From Corallococcus coralloides DSM 2259 (GTDB taxonomy: Bacteria > Myxococcota > Myxococcia > Myxococcales > Myxococcaceae): 64,000 bases of DNA. This document shows positions 34,627 through 43,426 of the stretch, piece by piece. Numbering within the stretch: position 1 is the first letter of the stretch; each line of letters begins with the position of its first letter. Location: positions 4,650,001 to 4,714,000 of the forward strand of contig NC_017030.1 of the NCBI RefSeq assembly GCF_000255295.1, read 5' to 3'. The notes beneath the pieces were generated by a model. That model was not told the DNA's origin. It was given only the letters and a program-made list of their open reading frames with translations, and did not search any database. The position numbers were made by a program, and so were the translations under genes.

Positions 34627-36816
34627 TCAGGGGGCCGTGCACCCACTGGAAGGACTGACCACGGCGCCAATGTCGATGGCACAAGACTGGACGCTGCGCA
34701 GGTGGATGTGGCCCGCGGCGCCACCCCCGCCACCACCACCGCCGCGTGTTCCAAATCCATCCTGGGTGCCATCGCTGCCCATGACGGGCACCGTCATCCC
34801 TGCGCCGCCCGCGCCGCCCCCGCCGCCCGTGGTGTTTCCCGTGTTGCCTCCACTGGCAGGGGTTGCCGTCGTCTGGGAGCCGTTGGTGCCACCCGAGCCT
34901 GCATTGTTGGCGTCGGAGCCTCCCTTGCCTCCACCACCCCCGTTGGCGGTGATTCGTGCAGCGGACGTGAGTTGAATCTGGAAGGCCTCCAGGACGACGC
35001 GCCCGCCACTTCCTCCTCCACCGCCGCCAGCCCCGGCGGAGCCACTCGCCTTGCCACCTTCTCCGCCGTTGCCGCTCGCAGAGACGTTCTTGGACACGGT
35101 CAGCGTGCGTGACACCGAGAGTTGGAGTGCGCCGCCTCCCGCTCCACCCTTGCCGCCCGCGGCGGATGCATTGCCGCCACCATTGCCTCCCGCGCAGCCG
35201 CCCAGAAGGGGCTCGGGCGTGGTGGGGCGGCTGATGCCCGCTCCGCCCTGCGTCGCACCATTGCTGGTCTTGCCACCGCTTGCGCCGGAGGTCCCGTTCC
35301 CCGCTCCACCACCGCCACCCCCCGTGGAGCCGGAGTAGGTTCCGGCAACGCCGTTGGACGCACCGCACTCCGTATTCCCATTCGGGATGTTGCCGGTGGT
35401 CAGGATGGACTGGTTGACGTTCGCGTCTCCATACACGGCCAGGATGACCGGGGAGGGGCCCTTGATGGTCAGATCCCCCTTCAGGTCCAAGACCCGCACC
35501 GGAATGAGGAGTGCCGGCGGTCCGCCCGCCTGGGGAATCGAGATGATCTTGAGCGTCCCCGCGGTCGTGATGGCTCCCGCGGGAGTCCAGCTCGAATCGG
35601 TGGTGTCGAACGTCACGTTCGCATTGGTCCGCAGCTCCCCGATGTCCGTGGCAGCAATGCTGTTCGGATCGAAGTTGTAGGGCCGGTAGGGGAACGGGGT
35701 GCAGGTGAGATCCGCCTGGCACACGCCTGGAACTCCAGCCGAGGTCGTGCAGAGCCCGTTGACGTCGGGCTCGAACTCGCACTCGTTGCTCGCCGTGCAC
35801 TGCTGCTTGACGCGGTAGCACGTCTGCGGCGTGCAGGTCGTGGGCGTGCCCACGCAGTGCCCGTTCCCGTCGCAGCGGTCCGGCGTGGTGCACGCGAGCG
35901 GGTCCTGACAGGCGGTCGTGTCCGGGAGCGGAGTGAAGACACATTGGCCGTTGGCCGGGTTGCACGTCCCCGAACTGGCCAGACACTGCTCCGAGGTGGT
36001 GCACGTCCGCGCGGTGCCGCCGCACTTCCCATCGGCCCCGCACGTGTCTCCATCCGTGCATGCGTTCCCGTCGTCACACGTCTTGCCCACGGTGGACTCC
36101 ACGACTTCACAGAGCCCGGAGGTGGGATTGCACGTCTGACGCGCGTCGCAGACGCCCGTGGGCTGGGTGCACGTCGTCGTCTGCGTGGGCACGCACTTCG
36201 CTTCCAGGCCCGAGCCCTCGCAGCGGTCCCCCGTCGTGCAGGCATTGCCGTCGTCGCACGGATTGCCCCAGCAGTTCGCCTCCTGGCAGCCCGTCCGCTC
36301 GTTGCAGTTGAGGTCCACGGTGGAGCCACAGGTCTCCGTGGCGCCCGGATGAACGGCCGGATTCGAGTCATCACAGTCCGCGGGCTCGCCCCACATGGCG
36401 CCCGCCAGATGACCGTCACCATCTCCGTCCGTCGCCTTCAGCGTCACCTCGAAGTTCGTGAACTTCCTGGCGACGATGGTGAGGGGCCCAGCGCTCGAGT
36501 GCTGCTCCACGAAGGGGCCGTCACAACCGGTGGGGGTCGCGGAAGCGTACGAAGACGCCGTCACGTTCAGCGCCGTGTCCCAGTCCGCCTTGCGGCGCAC
36601 CGCGACCAGGACCTCGTTCTTCTCCGCGTTCTTGAACTGGCTGGAGAGGATGTCCGTGGCTTCCTGGTGTCCCTTCGCGTCCTTCGCCTCCACGCGCACG
36701 CACGCGGGCTTGAAGGAGCCGTACTTCACGGACACACGGATGGCGCCTTCGTCGGGGGCCTTCTCCCCACAGGCGGCCAGGAGCACCACACATCCCAACA
36801 GGCAGAGCCGATACAT
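34627..36816 (-). CDS. Surface lipoprotein, Cys-rich then Gly-rich (paralogue 1 of 3)
   Basis: A 729-residue lipoprotein: signal MYRLCLLGCVVLLAAC, N-terminal domain, metal-binding motif (GDGDGHLAGAMWGEPADCDDSNPAVHPGA), Cys-rich units (CEGSGLEAKC, CDDGNACTDGDTC, CTTSEQC), a beta domain ([21 protein letters not shown]) and a Gly-rich tail ending [18 protein letters not shown]. It is first in the set and diverges from the other two in the Cys-rich and Gly-rich parts. ATG 36816 is selected because an upstream in-frame start at 36885 adds 23 residues before the signal; TACAGT lies 8 nt before the ATG. Confidence 0.85.
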   Translation of the reverse strand: MYRLCLLGCVVLLAACGEKAPDEGAIRVSVKYGSFKPACVRVEAKDAKGHQEATDILSSQFKNAEKNEVLVAVRRKADWDTALNVTASSYASATPTGCDGPFVEQHSSAGPLTIVARKFTNFEVTLKATDGDGDGHLAGAMWGEPADCDDSNPAVHPGATETCGSTVDLNCNERTGCQEANCWGNPCDDGNACTTGDRCEGSGLEAKCVPTQTTTCTQPTGVCDARQTCNPTSGLCEVVESTVGKTCDDGNACTDGDTCGADGKCGGTARTCTTSEQCLASSGTCNPANGQCVFTPLPDTTACQDPLACTTPDRCDGNGHCVGTPTTCTPQTCYRVKQQCTASNECEFEPDVNGLCTTSAGVPGVCQADLTCTPFPYRPYNFDPNSIAATDIGELRTNANVTFDTTDSSWTPAGAITTAGTLKIISIPQAGGPPALLIPVRVLDLKGDLTIKGPSPVILAVYGDANVNQSILTTGNIPNGNTECGASNGVAGTYSGSTGGGGGGAGNGTSGASGGKTSNGATQGGAGISRPTTPEPLLGGCAGGNGGGNASAAGGKGGAGGGALQLSVSRTLTVSKNVSASGNGGEGGKASGSAGAGGGGGGSGGRVVLEAFQIQLTSAARITANGGGGGKGGSDANNAGSGGTNGSQTTATPASGGNTGNTTGGGGGAGGAGMTVPVMGSDGTQDGFGTRGGGGGGGGAAGHIHLRSVQSCAIDIGAVVSPSSGCTAP

Positions 36817-36893
36817 GGCGCCGCACTGTAGCGAACACTTCCCAGGGCAGGGAGCGGGGCCATCCAGACCCCGACCCCCTGTCACACGGTGTT

Positions 36894-39308
36894 TCAGCCG
36901 CGCAGGGACACCACGGTGACGCCGTCTCCGCCCTCGTGGCTCTCACCGGGGCGGAACATGCGGATGTAGGGCGACGCGGCCAGGTGGTCCCGGATGGCCT
37001 GCTTGAGCGCTCCGGTGCCGTGGCCGTGGATGATGAGCGCGGCCTCCTCACCCTTGCGCAGGCCCTGGTCCAGGAACGTCTCCAGCTCCGCCAGCGCGTC
37101 GTCCGCGCGCATGCCGCGCACGTCGCAGCGGAAGTTCGTGGCCTCCACCTGCGACGGCGCCGCGGAGGCCGCGCGCTTCAGGGCCGCTTCGCCCTTGCGC
37201 TGCTCCGGGAACTTCGCCTGCTGCGGCTTCTTGCCTCGCGACCCGGACAGCTCCGTCGTGGGCACGCGCATCTTCAGCGCGCCGCCCGCGGACACCACCG
37301 CCTGGCCGTCCGTCAGCTCCAAAATCTCCACGTCCCGGCCCAGGCCGGAGTGGTGCACCCACGCGCCCACCTTGAGGTTCGCGGGCCCCGGGGCCTCCAC
37401 CTGGAACAGCTCCGCCTTGGCCGCCGTCGCGCGCTTCAGCGCCTCGTCCGCGCGCTGCTGTAGCTGCATCCGCGCCTCGGAGAGCGCCTTCTCGTTCTGC
37501 TCGGAGCGCAGCTTCGTCAGGAGGTCGCGGACCTCCTGGGCGGCGTGCTCGCTGGCCGCATGCACGTCCTCGTTGAACTGCATCATGCGGCCCTTGCGCT
37601 CGCGCTCGAAGGCGACCTTCTGCTTCTCCAGGTCCGCGCGGAGGGCCTCCGCCTCCTTCGCCGCGATGCGCGCCTTCTCCAGCTCCTCGGAGAGCTTGCG
37701 CCGCTCGTCCTCCGCCGCCGCCAGCGCCTTGGTGAGCGGGCCGCCCGCGTTGAGCGACAGCTCCCGCGCGCGCTCGCACACGGAGGTGGGCAGGCCCACC
37801 CGCGCCGCCACGTCGATGGCGGACGATTGACCGGACGCGCCCATCTGCAGCCGGAACGTGGGCGCCATCCGCTTGGAGTCGAAGCCCACGCGCGCGTTGA
37901 GGAAGCGCGGATCCATGTGCGCCAGCGCCTTGAGCTCCTCCAGGTGCGTCGTCACCAGGACGTACGCCCCCTTGCCCAACAGCTCCTCCAGCACCGCGAT
38001 GGCGATGGCCGCGCCCTCGCGCGGATCCGTGTCCGACGCGATCTCGTCGATGAGCACCAGCGAGTCCGTCGCCACCGCTGCCAGGATGTCCCGCAGCAGG
38101 GTGACGTGGCCGCTGAACGACGACAGGCCCTGCGACAGGTCCTGCGTGTCACCCACGGTGGAGTGCACGGAGCGGTACAGCGGCATCCGCGACCCTTCGC
38201 CCACCGGGATGGGCAGGCCCGCGCGCAGCATCAGCGCGCACAGCCCCACGCCCGTCAGCGTCACCGTCTTGCCGCCCGCGTTGGGGCCGGAGACCACCAG
38301 CGCCCGGGCGCTCTCGGTGAGCGTCACGTCGTTGGACACCACCTCCGTGCCCTTGAGCACCAGGCGCGGGTGGCGCAGCCCGCGCAGCTGCAGCTCCTTC
38401 ACACCCTCGAAGGTGGGCGTCGTGGCATCCAGGTCCGCGGACAGGGTGGCGATGGCCTCCACCTCGTCCAGCTCCGCCACCGCTTCCAGGCCCTCCAGCA
38501 TGCGCGCGGACTCACGGCCCACGAGCCGGCTCAGCTCCTGGAGGACCTTGAGCTCCTCCTCCGCGACCTCCGACTGCGCGATGGCCAGGTCGTTGCCCAG
38601 GCCCACCATCGCCTGGGGCTCCATGAAGAGCGTCTGCCCCGTCTGGCTGGCGTTGTGGACGATGCCGTCCACCTCCGCGCGGTAGTTCGACACCACCGGC
38701 ACCACGTACCGCCCGTTGCGCAGCGTGTAGTAGTTCTCGCGCAGCTTGGCGGTGAACGTCAGGTCGTGGAGCATCTCGTCCAGGCGCGCCTTGATCCGCC
38801 GGTGCAGGCCGCGTGCGCGGTCCCGCGCGTCCTTCAGCTCCGGGCTGGCGCGGTCGGAGATGGTTCCGTCCGGCTCGAAACACTGATCCAACCGGCGCGC
38901 CATGGCCTCCAGGAAGGGCAGGCGCTTGGAGATCTCCACCAGGCGGGGGACGCGCTCCTTGCGCTCGTCCAGGGCCTCGCGGGTGCGGGCGAAGGCGAAG
39001 AGCAGCTGGGCCGCGTCGATGAGCTGGCGGGGCTCCAGCACGCCGCCCTTCTCCGCGTGGCCCACCGCGGTGCGCAGGTCCGTCACGCCGCCCAGGGGCA
39101 GGGAGAACTGCTGCTGGGAGAGGAAGCGGGCCTCGTCGACGAGGGCCAGCGCTTCGGCCACTTCCGTCTCGGTGTCCAGGAATGGACGGGCCAGCACCCG
39201 CTCCCTCCCTGGCTCGGTGCGGCAGCGCTGCGTCAGCGCGCGGAGCACTTCCGAGAAACCAAGGTCTTCCAACGTCCTTTGGGAAATCTGCACAGTCATG
39301 GGTTTCAT
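36894..39308 (-). CDS. mutS2: MutS2 family ATPase with C-terminal Smr domain
   Basis: An 804-residue MutS2. Regions seen: N-terminal clamp/core (FSEVLRALTQRCRTEPGRERV), a connector with TLRNGRYVVPV, ATPase with Walker A GPNAGGKT near residue 344, Walker B SLVLIDEIASDTDP, a long coiled coil (about 500-640, rich in Glu/Lys/Ala) and the C-terminal Smr nuclease domain with DVRGMRADDA and HGHGTGALKQAI. MutS2 acts on branched DNA and on stalled/collided ribosomes in other bacteria. ATG 39308 is used; 39299 is an in-frame alternative. Divergent from a TPR gene. Confidence 0.95.
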   Translation of the reverse strand: MKPMTVQISQRTLEDLGFSEVLRALTQRCRTEPGRERVLARPFLDTETEVAEALALVDEARFLSQQQFSLPLGGVTDLRTAVGHAEKGGVLEPRQLIDAAQLLFAFARTREALDERKERVPRLVEISKRLPFLEAMARRLDQCFEPDGTISDRASPELKDARDRARGLHRRIKARLDEMLHDLTFTAKLRENYYTLRNGRYVVPVVSNYRAEVDGIVHNASQTGQTLFMEPQAMVGLGNDLAIAQSEVAEEELKVLQELSRLVGRESARMLEGLEAVAELDEVEAIATLSADLDATTPTFEGVKELQLRGLRHPRLVLKGTEVVSNDVTLTESARALVVSGPNAGGKTVTLTGVGLCALMLRAGLPIPVGEGSRMPLYRSVHSTVGDTQDLSQGLSSFSGHVTLLRDILAAVATDSLVLIDEIASDTDPREGAAIAIAVLEELLGKGAYVLVTTHLEELKALAHMDPRFLNARVGFDSKRMAPTFRLQMGASGQSSAIDVAARVGLPTSVCERARELSLNAGGPLTKALAAAEDERRKLSEELEKARIAAKEAEALRADLEKQKVAFERERKGRMMQFNEDVHAASEHAAQEVRDLLTKLRSEQNEKALSEARMQLQQRADEALKRATAAKAELFQVEAPGPANLKVGAWVHHSGLGRDVEILELTDGQAVVSAGGALKMRVPTTELSGSRGKKPQQAKFPEQRKGEAALKRAASAAPSQVEATNFRCDVRGMRADDALAELETFLDQGLRKGEEAALIIHGHGTGALKQAIRDHLAASPYIRMFRPGESHEGGDGVTVVSLRG

Positions 39309-39374
39309 GCGAGGCCGGGTGTCCGTCAAGGGGAAGTATTGAGGTGGCCCACCGGGACCTGCTATCTGCCAACC

Positions 39375-40109
39375 ATGATGTGGGTTCTCGTGGCGGCGCT
39401 GCTTGCGGGCGCGTCCGACGCACCGGCCTCTCCGGTCCTGACGGCGCAAGCAACCCCGGCCCCCAGTCCGCTTGCGGATGCGCTGGCGTTGGAGACCGCG
39501 GGCAACGACGCGGGAGCCCTCGTTGCCCTGGAGCGGCTGATTACTAACCAGCCCCGCTGGGAGCTGCCTCGGCTGGAGGCCGCGCGGCTGCTCCTCAAGG
39601 GAGGCAGCGCCCCGGAGCTGGAGCGCGCCCGGACCCATCTGGACACGGCCCTGCGCGAGGCCCCGGACAACCCCCGCGTGTACTTCCTCCAGGGGCAGCT
39701 GCTGGAGGAGCAGGGCGCCACCTTCGACGCCATCCGCGCCTATGAGAAGGCCGTGTCCCTGCGCCCGTCCTATGACGACGCGAGGTTCCGGCTCGCGGGC
39801 CTCTGGGCCCAGGCGGGGGACTGGCTCAAGTCAGAGCTGCACTACCGCCCCCTGTCCAAGTCCCGGCCCGCGTGGGTGCAGGTGCGCATGCAGCTGGCGG
39901 TGGTGCTGGAGAAGCAGGGCCGCACGCTGGACGCGGAGCGGGAGTTCCTGGCCGCGCGCGACGCCCAGCCGGACAACCCGGGCGTCCTGAGGACCCTGGC
40001 GGCGTTCTACGAGCGGACGGACAGGCCCCAGCTCGCAGCGAAGGTGAGGGCGCAGCTGACGGCGCCGGCGAAGCGCAACATGCGGGCCCTCAAACCTTCG
40101 AAGCGCTGA
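39375..40109 (+). CDS. Exported TPR-repeat protein
   Basis: A 244-residue protein with a short signal-like N-terminus (MMWVLVAALLAGASDAPASP) and about four to five tetratricopeptide repeats: ALALETAGNDAGALVALERLI, ARTHLDTALREAPDNPRVYFLQGQLLEEQG, TFDAIRAYEKAVSLRPSYDDARFRLAGLW and EREFLAARDAQPDNPGVLRTLAAFYERTDR. It probably scaffolds protein contacts in the periplasm. The start is the ATG pair at 39375/39378. The cyclase gene follows 67 bp downstream. No specific partner is apparent. Confidence 0.8.
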   Translation: MMWVLVAALLAGASDAPASPVLTAQATPAPSPLADALALETAGNDAGALVALERLITNQPRWELPRLEAARLLLKGGSAPELERARTHLDTALREAPDNPRVYFLQGQLLEEQGATFDAIRAYEKAVSLRPSYDDARFRLAGLWAQAGDWLKSELHYRPLSKSRPAWVQVRMQLAVVLEKQGRTLDAEREFLAARDAQPDNPGVLRTLAAFYERTDRPQLAAKVRAQLTAPAKRNMRALKPSKR

Positions 40110-40176
40110 CAGCGAGCGGCGGGACGCGGTCCGTGGCGATTGCTTCGCGCGACGCGCTGCATACACTGCCCCCGCT

Positions 40177-41499
40177 TTGAAGACCGCCAACCTCGCCATC
40201 GTCTTCACCGACATCAAGGGCTTCACCGAACGCACCAGTCGGCAGACGCTGGAGGAGAACCAGCGGCTGCTCCAGGTGCATGAGGCGTTGCTCGCGCCGC
40301 TGTTCAAGGCGTTCGGTGGGCGCATCATCAAATCGATTGGCGACGCGTTCCTCGTCACCTTCGAGTCCCCCACCCAGGCGGTGCTGAGCGGCATCGCCAT
40401 CCAGGACCGGCTCTGGCACCACAACCGGCAGCTCGTGGAGGATGAGCAGATCCACGTGCGCGTCGCCGTGAACGTGGGCGAGGTGCGGGTGGAGGCCAAC
40501 GACATCTTCGGCGAGCCGGTGAACATCGCCGCCCGCGTGGAGGGCATCACCGACGCGGACGAGGTCTTCTTCACGGAGGCCGTCTACCTCTCCATGAACA
40601 AGGCGGAGGTGCCGTCGCAGGAGGTGGGCTCCTTCGACTTGAAGGGCATCCCCGGGAAGATCCGCGTCTTCCGCGTGCCGCGCGCGCCCTACCGGGTGCT
40701 GGCGCCGGCGCCGGACGCGGTGCTGCCCCCGCCGGAGGAGGCGGCCCTGCTGCCGCCCTTCGGCAACCTGGCCCTGGCGCGCGTGGAGGCGAACCTGGAC
40801 CTGGGCCAGCGCGCGGCGGCGGTGGGGCAGGGCGCGGTGGCGGTGGGCCAGCGCGCGGCGGCGGGCGCGGTGGCGGTGGGGCAGCGGGCCACGGTGCTGG
40901 GCAAGCAGGCGCGCACCGCGACGGATGCGCTCTGGGCGCGCATGTACGCGAGGCTGCCGCCCGCCATCACCACCAAGGTGTCGTCCACCGTGGCCGGCTG
41001 GGGCGTGTGCGCGGGGCTGCTGACGGTGGTGCTGCTGGGCGGATGGGTGCTCGTCAACGGAGGCGGCCCCGCGATGCGGGCCATCCGCGACGTGGAGGGC
41101 GCCTCCAGCACGGAGAAGGCCGCGCGCGTGAACGAGGCGAAGCGGCTCATCAAGCTGGAGGAGGCGGACCAGCGCGCCTACCTCAGCGGGCGGCTGGAGG
41201 AGGCGCAGGGCAACATGGGCGCCGCGGTGGTCCACTACGCGGCGGCGGTGCGCAAGGACAACAACGGCCGCGCGGAGTCCCGGCTCATCTCGCTCCTGAA
41301 GCATGAGCAGTGCGGCGTGCGCTCCAGCGCGGCGACGGCCGTGGGCGGCCTGCGCCTGGAGTCCGCGCGCGGGGCGCTGGAGTCCCTGGCCGACGACGGA
41401 GGCCCGAACGAAGGGGGCGCCGGTGGGTTCCTCGGCCTGGGCACCTGTGACTCGAAGCAGGCGGCGGCGGACGCGCTCAAGCGTCTCCCCGCGAACTGA
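40177..41499 (+). CDS. Membrane class III adenylate/guanylate cyclase
   Basis: A 440-residue protein starting at TTG 40177. Residues 1-170 are a class III cyclase domain: metal-binding FTDIKGFTERT, SIGDAFLVTF and AVNVGEVRVEANDIFGEPVNIAARVEG. A low-complexity stretch of alternating GQRAAAVGQ-type units (about 205-250) leads to one membrane helix (GWGVCAGLLTVVLLGGWVLV, about 277-297); the C-terminal ~130 residues are helical (ARVNEAKRLIKLEEADQRAYLSG, VVHYAAAVRKDNNG). Cyclase inside and sensory part outside is the likely topology. No Shine-Dalgarno is visible before the TTG; TTGCTT and TACACT at 40140 and 40162 may be its promoter. Confidence 0.88.
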   Translation: MKTANLAIVFTDIKGFTERTSRQTLEENQRLLQVHEALLAPLFKAFGGRIIKSIGDAFLVTFESPTQAVLSGIAIQDRLWHHNRQLVEDEQIHVRVAVNVGEVRVEANDIFGEPVNIAARVEGITDADEVFFTEAVYLSMNKAEVPSQEVGSFDLKGIPGKIRVFRVPRAPYRVLAPAPDAVLPPPEEAALLPPFGNLALARVEANLDLGQRAAAVGQGAVAVGQRAAAGAVAVGQRATVLGKQARTATDALWARMYARLPPAITTKVSSTVAGWGVCAGLLTVVLLGGWVLVNGGGPAMRAIRDVEGASSTEKAARVNEAKRLIKLEEADQRAYLSGRLEEAQGNMGAAVVHYAAAVRKDNNGRAESRLISLLKHEQCGVRSSAATAVGGLRLESARGALESLADDGGPNEGGAGGFLGLGTCDSKQAAADALKRLPAN

Positions 41500-41543
41500 C
41501 CCTTCCTGCGCCCGCGCGTATCCGCGGGACGAGGCGAACGAAC

Positions 41544-42734
41544 GTGACGAAGGTGAAGACGGGACTGGATGTGTGGGCGGCGCAGGGGTTCTCCGCGCTC
41601 AAGGGCAAGCGCGTGGGCGCCATCGTCAATCCCACGAGCGTGGACTCGCGCTTCCGCCACCTGGCGGATCTGCTGGCCGGCACGGACGGCGTGACGCTGG
41701 CGGCGCTCTTCGGGCCGGAGCACGGCATCCGCGGTGAAGCCCAGTACATGGTGGCCGTGGACGAGGCGCGCGACCGCAAGACGGGCGTCCCGGTGCACAG
41801 CCTCTACGGCTCCACCTTCGAGTCGCTGTCCCCGCGCCAGGAGTGGCTCAAGGGGCTGGACGCGCTGGTGTTCGACATCCAGGACGTGGGCAGCCGCTAC
41901 TACACCTACGTCTACACCATGGCCCTGGCGATGAAGGCCGCGGCCCAGGCCCGCGTGGCGTTCTACGTGCTGGATCGGCCCAACCCGCTGGATGGGGTGA
42001 CGCTGGAGGGCAACCTGGTGGGGGAGAAGTTCCGCTCCTTCGTGGGGCTGTACGCGCTGCCCAACCGCCACGGCATGACGGCGGGAGAGCTGGCGCGGCT
42101 GTTCAACGCGCAGGAGGGCTTCGGCTGCGACCTCACGGTGGTGCCGTGCGAGGGCTGGACGCGCGACATGTACTGGAGCGACACGGGCCTGCCGTTCCTG
42201 CCGCCGTCGCCCAACATGCCCACCGCGGACACGGCGCTGGTGTACCCGGGCATGTGCCAGCTGGAGGGCACCAACGTGTCCGAGGGCCGCGGCACCTGCC
42301 GGCCCTTCGAGCAGTTCGGCGCGCCGTGGGTGGACACGGATCAGCTGATGGCCCGGCTGGACAAGGAGCGGCTGCCGGGCGTGGCCTTCCGTCCGGTGGG
42401 CTTCACCCCCACGTTCGACAAGTACACGGGCCAGTCGTGCAGCGGGGCCTTCATCCACGTCACGGACCGCAAGGCGTACCAGCCGCTGCGCACGGGCATC
42501 GCCATCACCCAGGCGCTGCACGACATTGGCCCGGGGCACTTCGCCTGGCGGGCGGACGCGTACGAGTTCGTGGAGGACGTGCCCGCGTTCGACCTGCTGT
42601 GTGGCACCGACCAGGTGCGTCGCGGCATCGAGGAGGGGTGGTCCCTGGACCGGATGCTGGAGGGCTTCGAGGCGCAGGCGGAGGCCTTCCGCAAGCGCCG
42701 CGAGCCCGCCCTGCTGTACGCTTCCTCGCGGTGA
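41544..42734 (+). CDS. namZ: DUF1343/NamZ-family exo-beta-N-acetylmuramidase
   Basis: A 396-residue member of the DUF1343 family, whose characterised member NamZ releases MurNAc from peptidoglycan fragments. Diagnostic stretches are GKRVGAIVNPTSVD, LFGPEHGIRGEAQ, VFDIQDVGSRYYTYVYTM, RPNPLDGV and LEGTNVSEGRGT. No signal peptide is seen, so it probably acts in the cytoplasm on recycled wall fragments. The start is GTG 41544. It heads a three-gene cluster with a phosphoesterase-like gene and nadD. Confidence 0.88.
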   Translation: MTKVKTGLDVWAAQGFSALKGKRVGAIVNPTSVDSRFRHLADLLAGTDGVTLAALFGPEHGIRGEAQYMVAVDEARDRKTGVPVHSLYGSTFESLSPRQEWLKGLDALVFDIQDVGSRYYTYVYTMALAMKAAAQARVAFYVLDRPNPLDGVTLEGNLVGEKFRSFVGLYALPNRHGMTAGELARLFNAQEGFGCDLTVVPCEGWTRDMYWSDTGLPFLPPSPNMPTADTALVYPGMCQLEGTNVSEGRGTCRPFEQFGAPWVDTDQLMARLDKERLPGVAFRPVGFTPTFDKYTGQSCSGAFIHVTDRKAYQPLRTGIAITQALHDIGPGHFAWRADAYEFVEDVPAFDLLCGTDQVRRGIEEGWSLDRMLEGFEAQAEAFRKRREPALLYASSR

Positions 42735-42741
42735 CCCCCAC

Positions 42742-43416
42742 GTGATTGGCGTCTTCTCCGATACGCATGGCGACCTGGACGCCTTCGACGCGGCCTACGA
42801 GCTGCTGCGTGCGAAGGGCGCCCGGCGCTTCCTCTTCACCGGCGCGCGCTACACGGACCTGGATGAGTGGGTGCTGTGGCGCCGCAAGAAGAGCCGGGGC
42901 GGGCGCGAGTACTCGGACGCGGACTTCCTGGCGGACGTGACGCAGTGGCTGGTGGCGCCCCAGGACGGACTCGGTCGCACGACCGCGTCCCGCGAGGCCC
43001 CCGCGGACCTGGCCTCCGAGGACGACCGGCGGCTGGTGATGGAGCGCTTCGTGCGCGTGCCGGAGCGCGACTCGCTGGCGTACCGGGACCCCACCGTGGC
43101 CAACAAGGCCATGGACCTGGTGGGGGACACGCTCTGCTGCGTGGTGCACGACAAGAACGACCTGGTGCGGGACGACCTGCTCAACGCGCAGGTGTTCATC
43201 CACGGCAAGGAGTCCGAGCCGGCGGTGGTGCAGATTGGCCCGCGCTACTTCGTGACGCCGGGCCGGCTGGTGGGGGCCGCGGAGCAGACGTGCGGCCTGT
43301 TGGAGAAGGCGGAGCGCAACCTGAGCTTCTCCGCGTTCCGGTTGGATGGACACCTGGTGCTGCCGCCCCGGGTGCTGCAGGTCGACTCGCGCTCGACGAA
43401 GCTCACCGTCAAATAA
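42742..43416 (+). CDS. Metallophosphoesterase-like protein with degenerate metal site
   Basis: A 224-residue protein whose N-terminus VIGVFSDTHGDLDAF carries the first phosphoesterase motif (Asp7, His9). The next expected motifs are altered: GARYTD where GDxxD is usual, HDKND where GNHD is usual, and GKES where GHTH is usual. A central insert (about 45-100) is unusual. It may bind metal weakly or have lost phosphatase activity. GTG 42742 lies 7 bp after the namZ stop with no clear ribosome site. Confidence 0.6.
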   Translation: MIGVFSDTHGDLDAFDAAYELLRAKGARRFLFTGARYTDLDEWVLWRRKKSRGGREYSDADFLADVTQWLVAPQDGLGRTTASREAPADLASEDDRRLVMERFVRVPERDSLAYRDPTVANKAMDLVGDTLCCVVHDKNDLVRDDLLNAQVFIHGKESEPAVVQIGPRYFVTPGRLVGAAEQTCGLLEKAERNLSFSAFRLDGHLVLPPRVLQVDSRSTKLTVK

Positions 43417-43426
43417 GAGGCCCGCC

